Below, in pieces: positions 16,070 to 25,514 of a stretch of 64,000 bases of DNA (position 1 is the stretch's first letter; each line of letters begins with the position of its first letter). The DNA is taken from the NCBI GenBank assembly GCA_934378195.1, contig CAKRPO010000008.1:1-64000 (forward strand). The letters are read 5' to 3'. The stretch comes from an uncultured Blautia sp. (GTDB taxonomy: Bacteria > Bacillota > Clostridia > Lachnospirales > Lachnospiraceae). Both the position numbers and the translations under genes were made by a program. Under the pieces are notes generated by a model. The model was not told the origin of the DNA, did not search any database, and saw only the letters and a program-made list of their open reading frames with translations.

Positions 16070-17965
16070 ATGAAGTTTGGCAACAAAAAACCAGAAAAAA
16101 TACCTATGTATGTATATTACATTATTGCAGGTATTATTATTGTTCTTTTGAATATGCTTGTAGTTCCGGCGGTACAGGAGCGCAGTGTACAGAAGACAGA
16201 TTATTCTACTTTTATTGAGAATGTAGAAGACGGTAATGTAACAAAGGCTACCGTAGAAGAGAACTACATTTACTATGAAATGAAGGACAGCAATTCGGGA
16301 GAAACAGTTCTGTGTAAAACAGTTAAGATGGATGATTCGGATCTTGTCAATCGCTTGCTGGATGCCGGTGTTACAATGGATGAGGTGCTTCCGGAAAGTC
16401 CGTCGATTCTGATGACTCTTCTTTTGAGTTATGTGGTTCCAATCGTGATCTTTATTTTTATCGGCCGCTGGCTGAGTAAGAAGATGATGTCTTCTATGGG
16501 TGGTGGCCCTGGTGGTGCAATGTCATTCGGCAAGAGTAATGCGAAGGTATATGTCAAATCTTCTACTGGAATTAAGTTTTCGGATGTGGCAGGTGAGGAT
16601 GAGGCGAAGGATCTTCTGACAGAAATTGTTGATTATTTGCATAACCCACATAAATATACTGAAATCGGTGCTTCCATGCCAAAAGGAGCTCTTCTTGTGG
16701 GACCTCCTGGAACAGGTAAGACTCTTCTTGCCAAGGCTGTGGCGGGAGAAGCAGAAGTTCCGTTTTTCTCCATTTCCGGATCTGAATTTGTGGAAATGTT
16801 CGTTGGTATGGGTGCTGCGAAAGTCCGTGATCTTTTTAAACAGGCCAATGAAAAGGCACCTTGTATTGTATTTATTGATGAGATTGATACAATTGGTAAG
16901 AAGCGTGATGGTGCTGGTTTTACCGGCGGTAACGATGAACGTGAGCAGACACTGAACCAGCTTCTGACAGAGATGGATGGTTTTGACGGATCTAAGGGTG
17001 TTGTTATTCTGGCGGCAACAAACCGCCCGGATTCTCTTGACCCGGCTCTCCTTCGTCCGGGACGTTTTGACAGACGAATTCCGGTGGAACTTCCGGACCT
17101 TCAGGGACGTGAAGAAATTCTTAAAGTACATGCGAAAAAGATTAAAATCGCGGATAGCGTTCGTTTTGATGATATTGCCAAAGCTGCTGCCGGTGCATCT
17201 GGCGCAGAACTTGCTAATATTGTCAACGAGGCAGCTCTTCGTGCGGTGCGTGATGGACGTAAATTTGCAACACAGGCAGACTTTGAAGAGAGCATAGAGG
17301 TTGTTATTGCCGGTTATCAGAAGAAGAACAGAGTTCTTTCTAATAAAGAAAAACTGATCGTGTCCTATCATGAGATTGGCCATGCTCTGGTAGCTGCCAA
17401 ACAGACAGAATCTGCCCCGGTACACAAAATTACGATCATTCCTCGTACTTCCGGTGCACTGGGCTATACCATGCAGGTTGATGACGGGGAGCATTATCTG
17501 ATGAGTAAAGAAGAGCTCGAAAACAAGATTGCGACATTTACCGGAGGACGTGCCGCAGAGGAACTGATCTTCCATTCGATCACAACTGGTGCTTCCAACG
17601 ATATCGAACAGGCAACGAAGATTGCCAGAGCTATGATCTCACGTTATGGTATGAGCAATGATTTTGACATGGTGGCAATGGAAACGGTCAGCAATCAGTA
17701 TCTTGGTGGTGATTCCAGTCTGGCATGCTCCTTTGAGACACAGACACTTCTCGATAAGAAAGTAGTGGAGCTGGTGCGTACCCAGCATGAAAAGGCTTTA
17801 CAGATTCTGAAGGATAACATTGGCAAACTACATGAACTGGCACAGTATCTGTATGAGCATGAGACAATTACAGGAGAAGAATTCATGAAGATTCTGGAAG
17901 CTCCGGCGCCTGTACAGACAGAAGCACCACGAGAAGTTTCAGCAGAAGAAACAGAAGAGCTATAA
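16070..17965 (+). CDS. ftsH: ATP-dependent zinc metalloprotease FtsH
   Basis: A 631-residue membrane-anchored AAA+ protease that degrades misfolded membrane proteins and short-lived regulators. Two transmembrane helices (about 13-33 and 112-132) flank a small extracytoplasmic domain. The AAA domain has Walker A GPPGTGKT at 211-218, Walker B FIDEID and an SRH arginine pair in RPGRFDRRI. The zinc site is HEIGH at 434-438. The length is normal; the acidic C-terminus (SAEETEEL) is flexible. The ATG is preceded by GGAGG. It is a monocistronic unit closed by a strong terminator. Confidence 0.95.
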   Translation: MKFGNKKPEKIPMYVYYIIAGIIIVLLNMLVVPAVQERSVQKTDYSTFIENVEDGNVTKATVEENYIYYEMKDSNSGETVLCKTVKMDDSDLVNRLLDAGVTMDEVLPESPSILMTLLLSYVVPIVIFIFIGRWLSKKMMSSMGGGPGGAMSFGKSNAKVYVKSSTGIKFSDVAGEDEAKDLLTEIVDYLHNPHKYTEIGASMPKGALLVGPPGTGKTLLAKAVAGEAEVPFFSISGSEFVEMFVGMGAAKVRDLFKQANEKAPCIVFIDEIDTIGKKRDGAGFTGGNDEREQTLNQLLTEMDGFDGSKGVVILAATNRPDSLDPALLRPGRFDRRIPVELPDLQGREEILKVHAKKIKIADSVRFDDIAKAAAGASGAELANIVNEAALRAVRDGRKFATQADFEESIEVVIAGYQKKNRVLSNKEKLIVSYHEIGHALVAAKQTESAPVHKITIIPRTSGALGYTMQVDDGEHYLMSKEELENKIATFTGGRAAEELIFHSITTGASNDIEQATKIARAMISRYGMSNDFDMVAMETVSNQYLGGDSSLACSFETQTLLDKKVVELVRTQHEKALQILKDNIGKLHELAQYLYEHETITGEEFMKILEAPAPVQTEAPREVSAEETEEL

Positions 17966-17999
17966 TGTAAATACAGGCAGTTGTAAACAATGATACGAA

Positions 18000-18032
18000 A
18001 GAGGTGATTCTCATTGAGAATTGCCTCTTTTT
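18000..18032 (+). terminator. Intrinsic terminator of ftsH
   Basis: A 13-bp stem (18000-18012 with 18016-18028, two G-T pairs) with a 3-nt loop, followed by TTTT. The 3' half also serves as a promoter (see the next entry). Confidence 0.85.
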
Positions 18033-18042
18033 GTGCTATACT
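18014..18042 (+). promoter_or_regulatory. Promoter embedded in the ftsH terminator
   Basis: TTGAGA at 18014-18019 lies in the loop and descending arm of the terminator. After a 17-bp spacer comes TATACT at 18037-18042 with an upstream TG. It would drive the zinc-finger/polA/coaE/walJ genes. Confidence 0.65.
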
Positions 18043-18130
18043 ACAAAGCAGTGAAATTAAAATGTCTGTGTAAACAATAAGTTAAGATAACTATTTACAG
18101 GAATGATCATAGAAAAGGAGGAGGAACATT

Positions 18131-18487
18131 TTGTCAGGTATTGACTGCAGACAGGCAGAGACAATGGTTGCAAAGTATATCAATCATACATTATCGATTG
18201 ATGAGCTGGAAGAATTTCTGGATCATATCGAGCATTGTTCTTCCTGTTATGATGAATTGGAGACGTATTTTATCGTTCATGAGGCAATTCAGCAGTTGGA
18301 CGAGAAGGAAGATGGCACTGTCCTTGACTTCCGAGAGCTTTTGGAGCAGGATATACGGCGGTCCCGCAGACATATCCTACAGAAAAGATGGCTGCATTTT
18401 TTATCTGTGATTTTTTTACTGGCAGTATTAATCGTGGTTGCTTCATTTGTGGTATTTCTGGTAATGGAAGTCACACACTTTTTATAG
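18131..18487 (+). CDS. Putative zinc-finger (zf-HC2-like) single-pass membrane protein
   Basis: A 118-residue protein resembling the N-terminal half of anti-sigma factors. An HxxxCxxC motif (HIEHCSSC, about residues 34-41) sits in a small helical domain, and one transmembrane helix lies near residues 90-112. There is no extracellular sensor domain. The start is a TTG at 18131 with AAAGGAGGAGG upstream. No sigma-factor gene is adjacent; instead polA begins within 25 bases, and the two share the promoter at 18014. It could anchor or sequester a regulator, but its partner is unknown. Mycothiol-system-type anti-sigma proteins are the nearest family I recognise. Confidence 0.65.
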   Translation: MSGIDCRQAETMVAKYINHTLSIDELEEFLDHIEHCSSCYDELETYFIVHEAIQQLDEKEDGTVLDFRELLEQDIRRSRRHILQKRWLHFLSVIFLLAVLIVVASFVVFLVMEVTHFL

Positions 18488-18511
18488 AGAATGACACAGG
18501 AGGATGTTTCT

Positions 18512-21151
18512 TTGAGTGAGAAAATTTTATTGATAGATGGACATAGTATTTTAAACCGCGCTTTTTATGGACTTCCTGATTTGACTAATGCAGATGGAAG
18601 ACATACAGGTGCGGTTTATGGTTTTTTGAATATTCTTTTTCGAATCCTGGAAGAAGAGAAACCAGATTACCTGACAGTGGCATTTGACCTTCATGAGCCT
18701 ACTTTTCGCCACAAGATGTATGAATCCTACAAGGGCACACGTAAGCCGATGCCGGAAGAATTGAGAGAACAGGTACCGCTGATCAAAGAAATGCTTACCA
18801 CCATGGGAGTAAAAATCATATCCAAAGGTGGCTATGAAGCAGATGATCTGCTTGGTACCATGGCTGTTCGAAGTGAAAAGAAGGGAATGGATGTTACGAT
18901 CTTGTCCGGTGACAGAGATCTTCTTCAGCTGGCAACAGAAAAGGTCATGATTCGTTTGCCCAAAACATCCCGCGGAAAGACAACGATTGAAAATTTTCAT
19001 GCAGCCGAGGTGCTTGAGAAATATCAGGTAACACCGCCGCAGATTATAGAATTAAAGGCGCTGATGGGTGATTCTGCTGACAATATTCCTGGTATTCCGG
19101 GAGTGGGCGAGAAGACAGCGACTAAAATGATCGTAGAATTTGGGTCGATTGAGAATGCGTATGCACATCTGGAAGAAGTTAAACCAAACAAGGCGCGTGA
19201 ATCATTAAGAGAGCATTATGATCTGGCTCAGCTTAGTAAGACACTGGCAACGATCAATACAGACTGCCCGTTAGAATACGCATATGAGGATGCAAAACTG
19301 GGGGATTTGTATACACCAGAAGCCTATCAGCTCTGCAAACAATTGGAATTCAAGAATCTTCTTGGAAGATTTGATGCTTCCGCCGTTCTGGAGACTGGTA
19401 TAGACAAAAATTTCTTTTTGTGCAGTGATTTTAGTGGAGCAGATTCCCTGTTCCGAAAAGCTGCCCAGAAGGATTGTGTTGGCATTGCGTTGCTTTCTGA
19501 TAAAGAGGGAATATACGGTCTTGGACTGGCGCTTGAGGAGGAAGAAATATATTATATTCCGGCGGAGGGACTGCTTACGGGAGAATATCTGGGTGGCGCT
19601 TTAGAAGAACTGGCTGCACATACAATTCTCTGTTCCCTGGATGTGAAATCCATGTTAAAATACGTTACATTGAATGATGCTGGACATGTCTTTGATGCGA
19701 GTGTGGGAGTCTATCTTTTAAACCCGTTGAAATCTTCATATTCGTTTGATGATATTGCACGGGAATTCCTTGATGGTACACTTCTTCCGACACGTACAGA
19801 TCTGCTTGGCAAAGATACGCTGAAATCTGCCTGGGAGAAATCTTCCGAAGGATTGATGCCTTATGCGTGTTACCTGGCCTATACGGCATTGGCAACCAGA
19901 GAGCCTATAGAAACTGCATTAAAAGAGTCAGATATGTGGAAGGTATACACAGAAATTGAATTGCCGCTGATCTTTACTCTGGATTCAATGGAAAAATGTG
20001 GTATTCGTGTTAAAGGGGAAGAACTCAGAGCATATGGTGAGAAATTAAGTATCCGCATTGCAGAACTGGAAAAACTGATCTACGAACAGGCAGGAGAAGA
20101 ATTTAATATCAATTCACCAAAGCAGCTTGGTGTAATTCTTTTTGAAAAGATGGGGATTCCGGGTGGCCGCAAAACCAAGACGGGTTATTCTACCGCAGCG
20201 GACATTCTGGAAAAACTTGCCCCGGAACAGCCGATCATTAATGATATTCTGGAATACAGACAGCTTACAAAGTTAAAATCCACGTATGCAGACGGTCTCA
20301 GTGCCGTAATCGAGGCAGATGGAAGAATTCATTCTACATTTAATCAGACGATCACTGCAACCGGACGTATCAGCAGTACAGAACCAAATCTGCAGAATAT
20401 TCCGGTACGCATGGAACTTGGCCGTCTGATCCGTAAAGTCTTTGTCCCCGAAGAGGGGTATGTTTTCCTTGACGCGGACTATTCACAGATTGAACTTCGT
20501 GTGCTGGCACACATGTCCGGAGACGAAAAGCTTATTCAGGCATACAGAGAAGCAGAAGATATTCACAGACTGACTGCTTCTCAGGTATTCCATGTGCCAT
20601 TCAATGAAGTTACGGATCTTCAGCGAAGAAATGCAAAGGCTGTTAATTTTGGGATTGTGTATGGCATCAGTTCTTTCGGACTGAGCCAGGATTTAAGTAT
20701 CACACGTAAAGAAGCAGCAGAATATATTGAGAATTATTTTGAAACCTACCCGAAGATCAAAGGCTTCCTTGACAGACTTGTAGAGACGGGAAAAGAAAAA
20801 GGCTATGTTTCTACAATGTTTGGACGCCGCAGACCAATCCCGGAGCTGAAATCCGGTAATTTTATGCAGCGTTCATTTGGTGAGCGTGTGGCAATGAATT
20901 CACCGATCCAGGGGACTGCCGCTGATATCATCAAAATTGCAATGAATCGTGTATACCAGCGCCTGAAACAAGAGGGACTACAGTCCAGACTGGTCCTTCA
21001 GGTTCACGATGAACTTCTGATTGAAACAAAGAAAGAAGAACTGGAAACTGTTTCTCACATTCTGAAAGAAGAAATGAAAGGTGCAGCACATCTTTCTGTA
21101 GAGCTGGATGTGGATATGCATGAAGGAAACAGCTGGTACGAAGCAAAATAA
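18512..21151 (+). CDS. polA: DNA polymerase I
   Basis: An 879-residue repair and Okazaki-fragment-processing polymerase. The N-terminal 290 residues are the 5'-3' exonuclease/flap domain (LLIDGHSILNRAFYG, GYEADDLLGT). Residues of about 300-490 have the proofreading fold without recognisable catalytic acidic motifs, as in Bacillus PolA. The C-terminal polymerase has motif A DADYSQIELR, motif B RRNAKAVNFGIVYG and motif C VHDELL. I place the start at the TTG at 18512, because AGGAGG at 18498-18503 is spaced 8 bases from it; the in-frame ATG at 18491 would put that site inside the gene. It is followed closely by coaE. Confidence 0.92.
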   Translation: MSEKILLIDGHSILNRAFYGLPDLTNADGRHTGAVYGFLNILFRILEEEKPDYLTVAFDLHEPTFRHKMYESYKGTRKPMPEELREQVPLIKEMLTTMGVKIISKGGYEADDLLGTMAVRSEKKGMDVTILSGDRDLLQLATEKVMIRLPKTSRGKTTIENFHAAEVLEKYQVTPPQIIELKALMGDSADNIPGIPGVGEKTATKMIVEFGSIENAYAHLEEVKPNKARESLREHYDLAQLSKTLATINTDCPLEYAYEDAKLGDLYTPEAYQLCKQLEFKNLLGRFDASAVLETGIDKNFFLCSDFSGADSLFRKAAQKDCVGIALLSDKEGIYGLGLALEEEEIYYIPAEGLLTGEYLGGALEELAAHTILCSLDVKSMLKYVTLNDAGHVFDASVGVYLLNPLKSSYSFDDIAREFLDGTLLPTRTDLLGKDTLKSAWEKSSEGLMPYACYLAYTALATREPIETALKESDMWKVYTEIELPLIFTLDSMEKCGIRVKGEELRAYGEKLSIRIAELEKLIYEQAGEEFNINSPKQLGVILFEKMGIPGGRKTKTGYSTAADILEKLAPEQPIINDILEYRQLTKLKSTYADGLSAVIEADGRIHSTFNQTITATGRISSTEPNLQNIPVRMELGRLIRKVFVPEEGYVFLDADYSQIELRVLAHMSGDEKLIQAYREAEDIHRLTASQVFHVPFNEVTDLQRRNAKAVNFGIVYGISSFGLSQDLSITRKEAAEYIENYFETYPKIKGFLDRLVETGKEKGYVSTMFGRRRPIPELKSGNFMQRSFGERVAMNSPIQGTAADIIKIAMNRVYQRLKQEGLQSRLVLQVHDELLIETKKEELETVSHILKEEMKGAAHLSVELDVDMHEGNSWYEAK

Positions 21152-21164
21152 TGAGGCAGAATAA

Positions 21165-21755
21165 ATGAAAGTCATAGGGATTACCGGCGGCGTAGGAGCC
21201 GGCAAAAGTACGATTCTGGATTACTTAGAGCAGAAATATCATGCTTATGTAATTCAGGCAGATAAAATAGGACATCTGGTGATGGAACCGGATGGCATCT
21301 GTTATGAGCAGGTAATTGCATTATTTGGCAGACAAGTGATAAAAAACGACAAAACTATTGACCGAAAGCAGGTTTCTGATGTAGTATTTGGTAATGAGTT
21401 AATGCGTCAAAGTCTTGATGACATTATCCATCCTGCTGTCAAAACATATATATTAGAAGAAATCAACAGACAGAAAGAAGCTGGCAGCCGTTTGCTGATC
21501 GTAGAAGCGGCACTCCTTCTGGAAGAACATTATGAAGAATTCTGTGATGCAGTCTGGTATGTCCATACGGATACAGAAATCCGGATTCAACGACTGATAG
21601 AAAGTCGTGGATATAGCAGAGAAAAAGCACAAAGTATTATTGCCAGACAGGCTTCCGAGGATTTTTTCAGGACACATGCGGATTATATGATCACGAATAA
21701 TGGTGACCTGGATGTGACCTGGCAGCAGATAGAAGAGGGGATTAAATTATTATGA
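21165..21755 (+). CDS. coaE: Dephospho-CoA kinase
   Basis: A 196-residue P-loop kinase performing the last step of coenzyme A synthesis, phosphorylating the 3'-hydroxyl of dephospho-CoA. The N-terminus MKVIGITGGVGAGKST carries the P-loop at residues 8-16, followed by the QADKIGH substrate motif. It begins 13 bases after polA, a pairing common in Firmicutes, and its end overlaps the walJ start by 4 bases (ATGA type). Confidence 0.93.
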   Translation: MKVIGITGGVGAGKSTILDYLEQKYHAYVIQADKIGHLVMEPDGICYEQVIALFGRQVIKNDKTIDRKQVSDVVFGNELMRQSLDDIIHPAVKTYILEEINRQKEAGSRLLIVEAALLLEEHYEEFCDAVWYVHTDTEIRIQRLIESRGYSREKAQSIIARQASEDFFRTHADYMITNNGDLDVTWQQIEEGIKLL

Positions 21756-22549
21756 GATTTTGCAGCATTGCCAGTGGCAGCAGCGGAAACTGTATTTATG
21801 TAGGTTCTGACAATACACATGTACTGGTAGATATCGGAATCAGCGGGAAGAAGATGGAAACCGGACTTAACAGTCTGGAACTTACCGGACGTGATCTGGA
21901 TGGTATTCTGATCACACATGAGCATTCTGATCATATCAAGGGACTTGGAGTGATTTCGAGGAAATATGGTATTCCGATTTATGCAACAGGTGGAACGGTT
22001 GATGCCATGGTGAAGACCAATGCGCTTGGTAAGATCCCGGAAGGGATTTTTCACGAGATTCATGAAGATGAACCATTTATGATCAATGATCTGAAAGTAA
22101 ATCCATTTACGATTCCGCATGATGCGGCACAGCCGGTTGGATATCGCTTGGAACATGAGGGACATTCCGTAGGTATTGCCACAGACCTTGGTAAATATAA
22201 TGATTATATTATCGAAAATCTACAGGGATTGGGTGCGCTTCTTCTGGAAGCGAATCATGATATCCGCATGCTTCAGGTGGGAAAATATCCATATTATCTG
22301 AAGCAGCGAATTCTGGGGGACAGAGGACATTTGTCTAACGAAAATGCCGGAAGGCTGTTGTGCAGACTTTTGCATGATAATCTGAAGGCAATCTTTCTGG
22401 GGCATTTAAGCAGAGAGAATAACTATGAGGAACTTGCTTATGAAACTGTTTGTTCAGAGGTAACACTGGGAGACAACCCTTACAAATCAAAAGATTTCAG
22501 AATCCAGGTAGCGAAACGGGACTTTGTTTCGGATGTAGTTACCGTATAA
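21752..22549 (+). CDS. walJ: Metallo-beta-lactamase-fold hydrolase, WalJ/YycJ family
   Basis: A 265-residue MBL-fold protein. The start MRFCSIASGSSGNC is diagnostic of WalJ/YycJ, and the metal motif HEHSDH is at 56-61, with later ligands in HD, TDLG and GHLSREN. Members act as 5'-3' DNA exonucleases linked to replication and cell-wall control in Bacillus. Here it is not beside walRK but in polA-coaE-walJ, which fits a DNA-processing role. Its start overlaps coaE. Confidence 0.88.
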   Translation: MRFCSIASGSSGNCIYVGSDNTHVLVDIGISGKKMETGLNSLELTGRDLDGILITHEHSDHIKGLGVISRKYGIPIYATGGTVDAMVKTNALGKIPEGIFHEIHEDEPFMINDLKVNPFTIPHDAAQPVGYRLEHEGHSVGIATDLGKYNDYIIENLQGLGALLLEANHDIRMLQVGKYPYYLKQRILGDRGHLSNENAGRLLCRLLHDNLKAIFLGHLSRENNYEELAYETVCSEVTLGDNPYKSKDFRIQVAKRDFVSDVVTV

Positions 22550-22566
22550 CAGAAAGGAAAAAAGTC

Positions 22567-22839
22567 ATGAAAAAAACAATCATTACAGTAGTAGGAAATG
22601 ACACCGTAGGAATCATTGCAAAAGTATGTACATATCTTGCGGACAACAATGTAAACATTCTGGATATTTCCCAGACTATCGTACAGGGGTATTTTAACAT
22701 GATGATGGTAGCAGATACTAGCAAATCTGCAAAAGATGCAGCAACACTCTCTAAAGAGCTTTCTGAAATCGGCGATAAGATCGGCGTAGTGATTCGTTGT
22801 CAGCACGAAGATATCTTCAATGTAATGCACCGTATTTAA
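22567..22839 (+). CDS. ACT domain protein, UPF0237 family
   Basis: A 90-residue stand-alone ACT domain: [20 protein letters not shown] with a C-terminal [18 protein letters not shown] domains bind small ligands, often amino acids. GAAAGG precedes the ATG at 22567. The gene is followed 26 bases later by the UPF0210 gene, a pairing conserved in many bacteria, so the two products probably act together. No ligand is established for this family. Confidence 0.88.
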   Translation: MKKTIITVVGNDTVGIIAKVCTYLADNNVNILDISQTIVQGYFNMMMVADTSKSAKDAATLSKELSEIGDKIGVVIRCQHEDIFNVMHRI

Positions 22840-22865
22840 GTATCGTACTGAAAAGGAGAGTTGAC

Positions 22866-24230
22866 ATGATCAATATTTTTGAGGTTAATGAGACAAACAA
22901 GATGATCGAGCAGGAAAATCTGGACGTGCGTACCATTACCATGGGAATCAGCCTTCTGGACTGCATTGACCGTGATCTGGATACTATGAATGAAAAAATT
23001 TACAATAAGATCACAACAAAAGCCAAAGATCTGGTGGCTACAGGTGACAAGATTGCTGCTGAATTTGGTATCCCGGTCGTAAATAAACGAGTTTCTGTAA
23101 CTCCGATTGCATTGGTGGGCGGCGTTGCATGCCATAGCACAGAAGATTTTGTGTCTGTAGCCAAGACTCTGGACAAAGCAGCCAAGACGATTGGTGTAAA
23201 CTTTATTGGTGGTTATTCCGCACTTGTAAGCAAGGGAATGACACCTGCTGAAGAACTTCTGATCCGCTCGATTCCGCAGGCTCTGGCGGTAACAGAGCGT
23301 GTCTGCAGCTCTGTTAATGTTGGTTCTACAAAGACAGGTATCAATATGGATGCGGTCAAACTGATGGGCGAAATTGTTCTGGAGACCGCAGAAGCATCAA
23401 AAGAGCAGGATTCTCTTGGGTGCGCAAAGCTTGTTGTATTCTGCAATGCTCCGGATGACAATCCATTTATGGCAGGTGCTTTCCACGGCGTTACAGAAGC
23501 GGATTGCATCATCAATGTGGGAGTCAGTGGCCCTGGAGTTGTAAAAACAGCACTGGAAGCTGTTCGAGGAGCTGATTTCCAGACTTTATGTGAGATGATC
23601 AAGCGTACAGCGTTCAAAGTCACACGTGTGGGACAGCTGGTAGCTCAGGAGGCTTCCAAACGCCTTGGTGTTCCATTTGGAATCGTTGACCTTTCTCTGG
23701 CACCAACACCGGCAATCGGTGACAGTGTAGCAGAAATTCTTGAAGAAATCGGACTTGAGAGAGTGGGAGCTCCTGGAACAACAGCAGCACTTGCGCTTCT
23801 GAACGATCAGGTCAAAAAAGGCGGTGTCATGGCAGCTCAGGCAGTTGGTGGCTTAAGCGGTGCGTTTATTCCGGTCAGTGAAGATCAGGGAATGATCGAT
23901 TCTGTAAATCTTGGTGCGCTGACACTTGAAAAGTTGGAAGCAATGACTTGTGTTTGCTCTGTAGGGCTTGATATGATTGCAATTCCTGGTGATACAAAAG
24001 CGTCTACGATAGCAGGAATTATTGCAGATGAATCTGCCATTGGCATGATCAATCAGAAGACAACTGCTGTCAGATTGATTCCTGTAATCGGAAAGGGAGT
24101 AGGAGAGACTGTAGAATTTGGTGGCTTGCTCGGCTATGCACCGATCATGCCGGTGAACCAGTTCTCCTGCGATGCATTTGTAGAGCGTGGTGGACGCATT
24201 CCGGCACCAATTCACAGCTTTAAGAACTGA
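22866..24230 (+). CDS. PFL/UPF0210 family protein
   Basis: A 454-residue protein of the DUF711/UPF0210 family, whose fold resembles glycyl-radical enzymes but which lacks a glycyl-radical site that I can see. The ATG at 22866, following AAAAGGAG, is chosen over an upstream in-frame ATG at 22797 that lies inside the ACT gene. The C-terminus [12 protein letters not shown] is characteristic. The gene ends in a strong terminator. The partnership with the upstream ACT protein suggests ligand-controlled activity; the reaction is unknown. Confidence 0.85.
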   Translation: MINIFEVNETNKMIEQENLDVRTITMGISLLDCIDRDLDTMNEKIYNKITTKAKDLVATGDKIAAEFGIPVVNKRVSVTPIALVGGVACHSTEDFVSVAKTLDKAAKTIGVNFIGGYSALVSKGMTPAEELLIRSIPQALAVTERVCSSVNVGSTKTGINMDAVKLMGEIVLETAEASKEQDSLGCAKLVVFCNAPDDNPFMAGAFHGVTEADCIINVGVSGPGVVKTALEAVRGADFQTLCEMIKRTAFKVTRVGQLVAQEASKRLGVPFGIVDLSLAPTPAIGDSVAEILEEIGLERVGAPGTTAALALLNDQVKKGGVMAAQAVGGLSGAFIPVSEDQGMIDSVNLGALTLEKLEAMTCVCSVGLDMIAIPGDTKASTIAGIIADESAIGMINQKTTAVRLIPVIGKGVGETVEFGGLLGYAPIMPVNQFSCDAFVERGGRIPAPIHSFKN

Positions 24231-24252
24231 TTATTGGATGTAAGATCATTTG

Positions 24253-24284
24253 TCCCTGGAGGAATATCCTCCGGGGATTTTTTT
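24253..24284 (+). terminator. Intrinsic terminator after the UPF0210 gene
   Basis: An 11-bp stem, TCCCTGGAGGA with TCCTCCGGGGA (one T-G pair), and a 3-nt loop, followed by seven T residues. Confidence 0.92.
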
Positions 24285-24437
24285 AACTACAAATCCACGA
24301 AAAATATTGAAAACGCTTTATTTAACATTAAAATTATGTTATAACTTTATAAATGATAAAAGAAAAAATACATGTTATATCAGATGTGAGATACGCAGAA
24401 GAAGTATGTTATGCATTGCATGGCGCGCATCTCGCAG

Positions 24438-24459
24438 CAAGAATGCAGAGGCATTCTTG
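24438..24459 (+). other. Perfect hairpin in the leader of the winged-helix regulator gene
   Basis: CAAGAATGC and GCATTCTTG form a 9-bp perfect stem with an AGAG loop, ending 24 bases before the ATG and without a T tract. Nearby, ATGTTATA occurs at 24336 and 24372, and TAACAT/ATGTTA at 24323-24341 forms a dyad. These could be autoregulatory sites. I see no reliable promoter in 24285-24483. Confidence 0.45.
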
Positions 24460-24483
24460 AATTAGTATTTTCAGGAGATTTGG

Positions 24484-25422
24484 ATGAACACACAGGAAAA
24501 AACATATATTGAAAAGATATTGGGAATTTCGGTTCAATATCATCATTGGAAAGGAGAACTGGAACTACCATATTATATTACAGAACGCTATGATATGCGG
24601 TTGGTGGAATTGAATCAGATTCGCTGTATCTTTCTCTGGCCCAAAGAAAAACTGAATCAGATTGGCTCTCTTAAGAAACAGATTCAACGTATCCAAATGG
24701 AAGAAGCACTGCCCGTAGTATTTGTTTTTGACGGTATAGATCGTTACCGCAGAGATGCGTTTATTTCAGCACATATTTCTTTCGTGGTAGCAGGCTGTCA
24801 GCTGTATCTTCCATTTATGGGAATGCATCTGCAGGAAAAATATGCTGCAGAAATCAGATCCGCAGGTTGTTTGCAGCCTTTTACGCAACTACTGCTCTTC
24901 TACTGGTATTATCGTCAGGAAAAATGCATTTATATGAACGAAGCGGTTAAAGTATTGCAATGTTCGGCAATGACGGTAACCCGGGCATTTCGTCAACTGG
25001 AACAGACAGGAATGTTTGAGACGGGAAAGACTGGTGTACAGAAATATCTCATAGGAAAAAAAGAGCCGGATGCAATTTTAAGAGATCTGGAAAAACTGTT
25101 GGTTTCTCCTGTTTCAGACACCATATATGTAAAGAAAACAGAATTGGAAGAGCTGACAGAACCGATACAGATTTTCCTGACCGGTAATTCTGCCCTGAAC
25201 AGGATGGGAATAGAGACAGAAGAGAAAGTTTTCTGTTACGCAGTAAACAAAAAGGAAAATGTTCTTTCTGGCAGCAGGGAACTCCTCGACGCTACGACAC
25301 AGGCAGAAGTACAGCTGTGGAAGTATGATCCCTCTGTATTGGGCAAAAATAATTTGGTTGATCCATTGTCGCTTGCACTGTCGATGGGGAAACCTTTGAT
25401 GGAATTTATCGTATCGGAGTGA
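24484..25422 (+). CDS. Winged-helix regulator of the clostridial MarR/AbiEi-like group
   Basis: A 312-residue protein. The N-terminal half contains the segment LPVVFVFDGIDRYRRDAF and then QLYLPFMGMHLQEKY, which I recognise from a clostridial family of MarR-annotated regulators. A helix-turn-helix lies near residues 155-180 (AVKVLQCSAMTVTRAFRQL), followed by a wing ending in KYLIG. The C-terminal third (IFLTGNSALNRMG, then VDPLSLALSM) resembles the AbiEi antitoxin C-terminal fold. It ends shortly after that motif, where I would expect a longer helical tail, so it may be slightly truncated. No AbiEii toxin gene is adjacent. It sits 52 bp before the promoter of the trp T-box; a role in controlling trpXYZ is possible but not shown. 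Confidence 0.6.
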   Translation: MNTQEKTYIEKILGISVQYHHWKGELELPYYITERYDMRLVELNQIRCIFLWPKEKLNQIGSLKKQIQRIQMEEALPVVFVFDGIDRYRRDAFISAHISFVVAGCQLYLPFMGMHLQEKYAAEIRSAGCLQPFTQLLLFYWYYRQEKCIYMNEAVKVLQCSAMTVTRAFRQLEQTGMFETGKTGVQKYLIGKKEPDAILRDLEKLLVSPVSDTIYVKKTELEELTEPIQIFLTGNSALNRMGIETEEKVFCYAVNKKENVLSGSRELLDATTQAEVQLWKYDPSVLGKNNLVDPLSLALSMGKPLMEFIVSE

Positions 25423-25474
25423 TTTTTTATGATGAAAATTGCTTTATGAAAAGCTTATAAAAATAAAAAAAAGA

Positions 25475-25503
25475 TTGACAGCAGCAATTCTCTGTGGTAA
25501 AGT
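25475..25503 (+). promoter_or_regulatory. Promoter of the T-box-trpXYZ transcript
   Basis: TTGACA at 25475-25480, a 17-bp spacer, and TAAAGT at 25498-25503. Confidence 0.75.
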
Positions 25504-25514
25504 ATGAAACAACA

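Noticed and set aside
16523-17575. 350-codon - strand open frame opposite ftsH
   Set aside because: Antisense to the conserved AAA and protease domains of FtsH; composition is that of a reversed coding frame.
24250-24465. Short + strand open frame between the UPF0210 gene and the regulator
   Set aside because: It starts inside the terminator hairpin, lacks a ribosome site and resembles no known protein.
24484-25422. A type IV toxin-antitoxin locus
   Set aside because: Only the antitoxin-like regulator is present; no AbiEii-type nucleotidyltransferase gene lies on either side.
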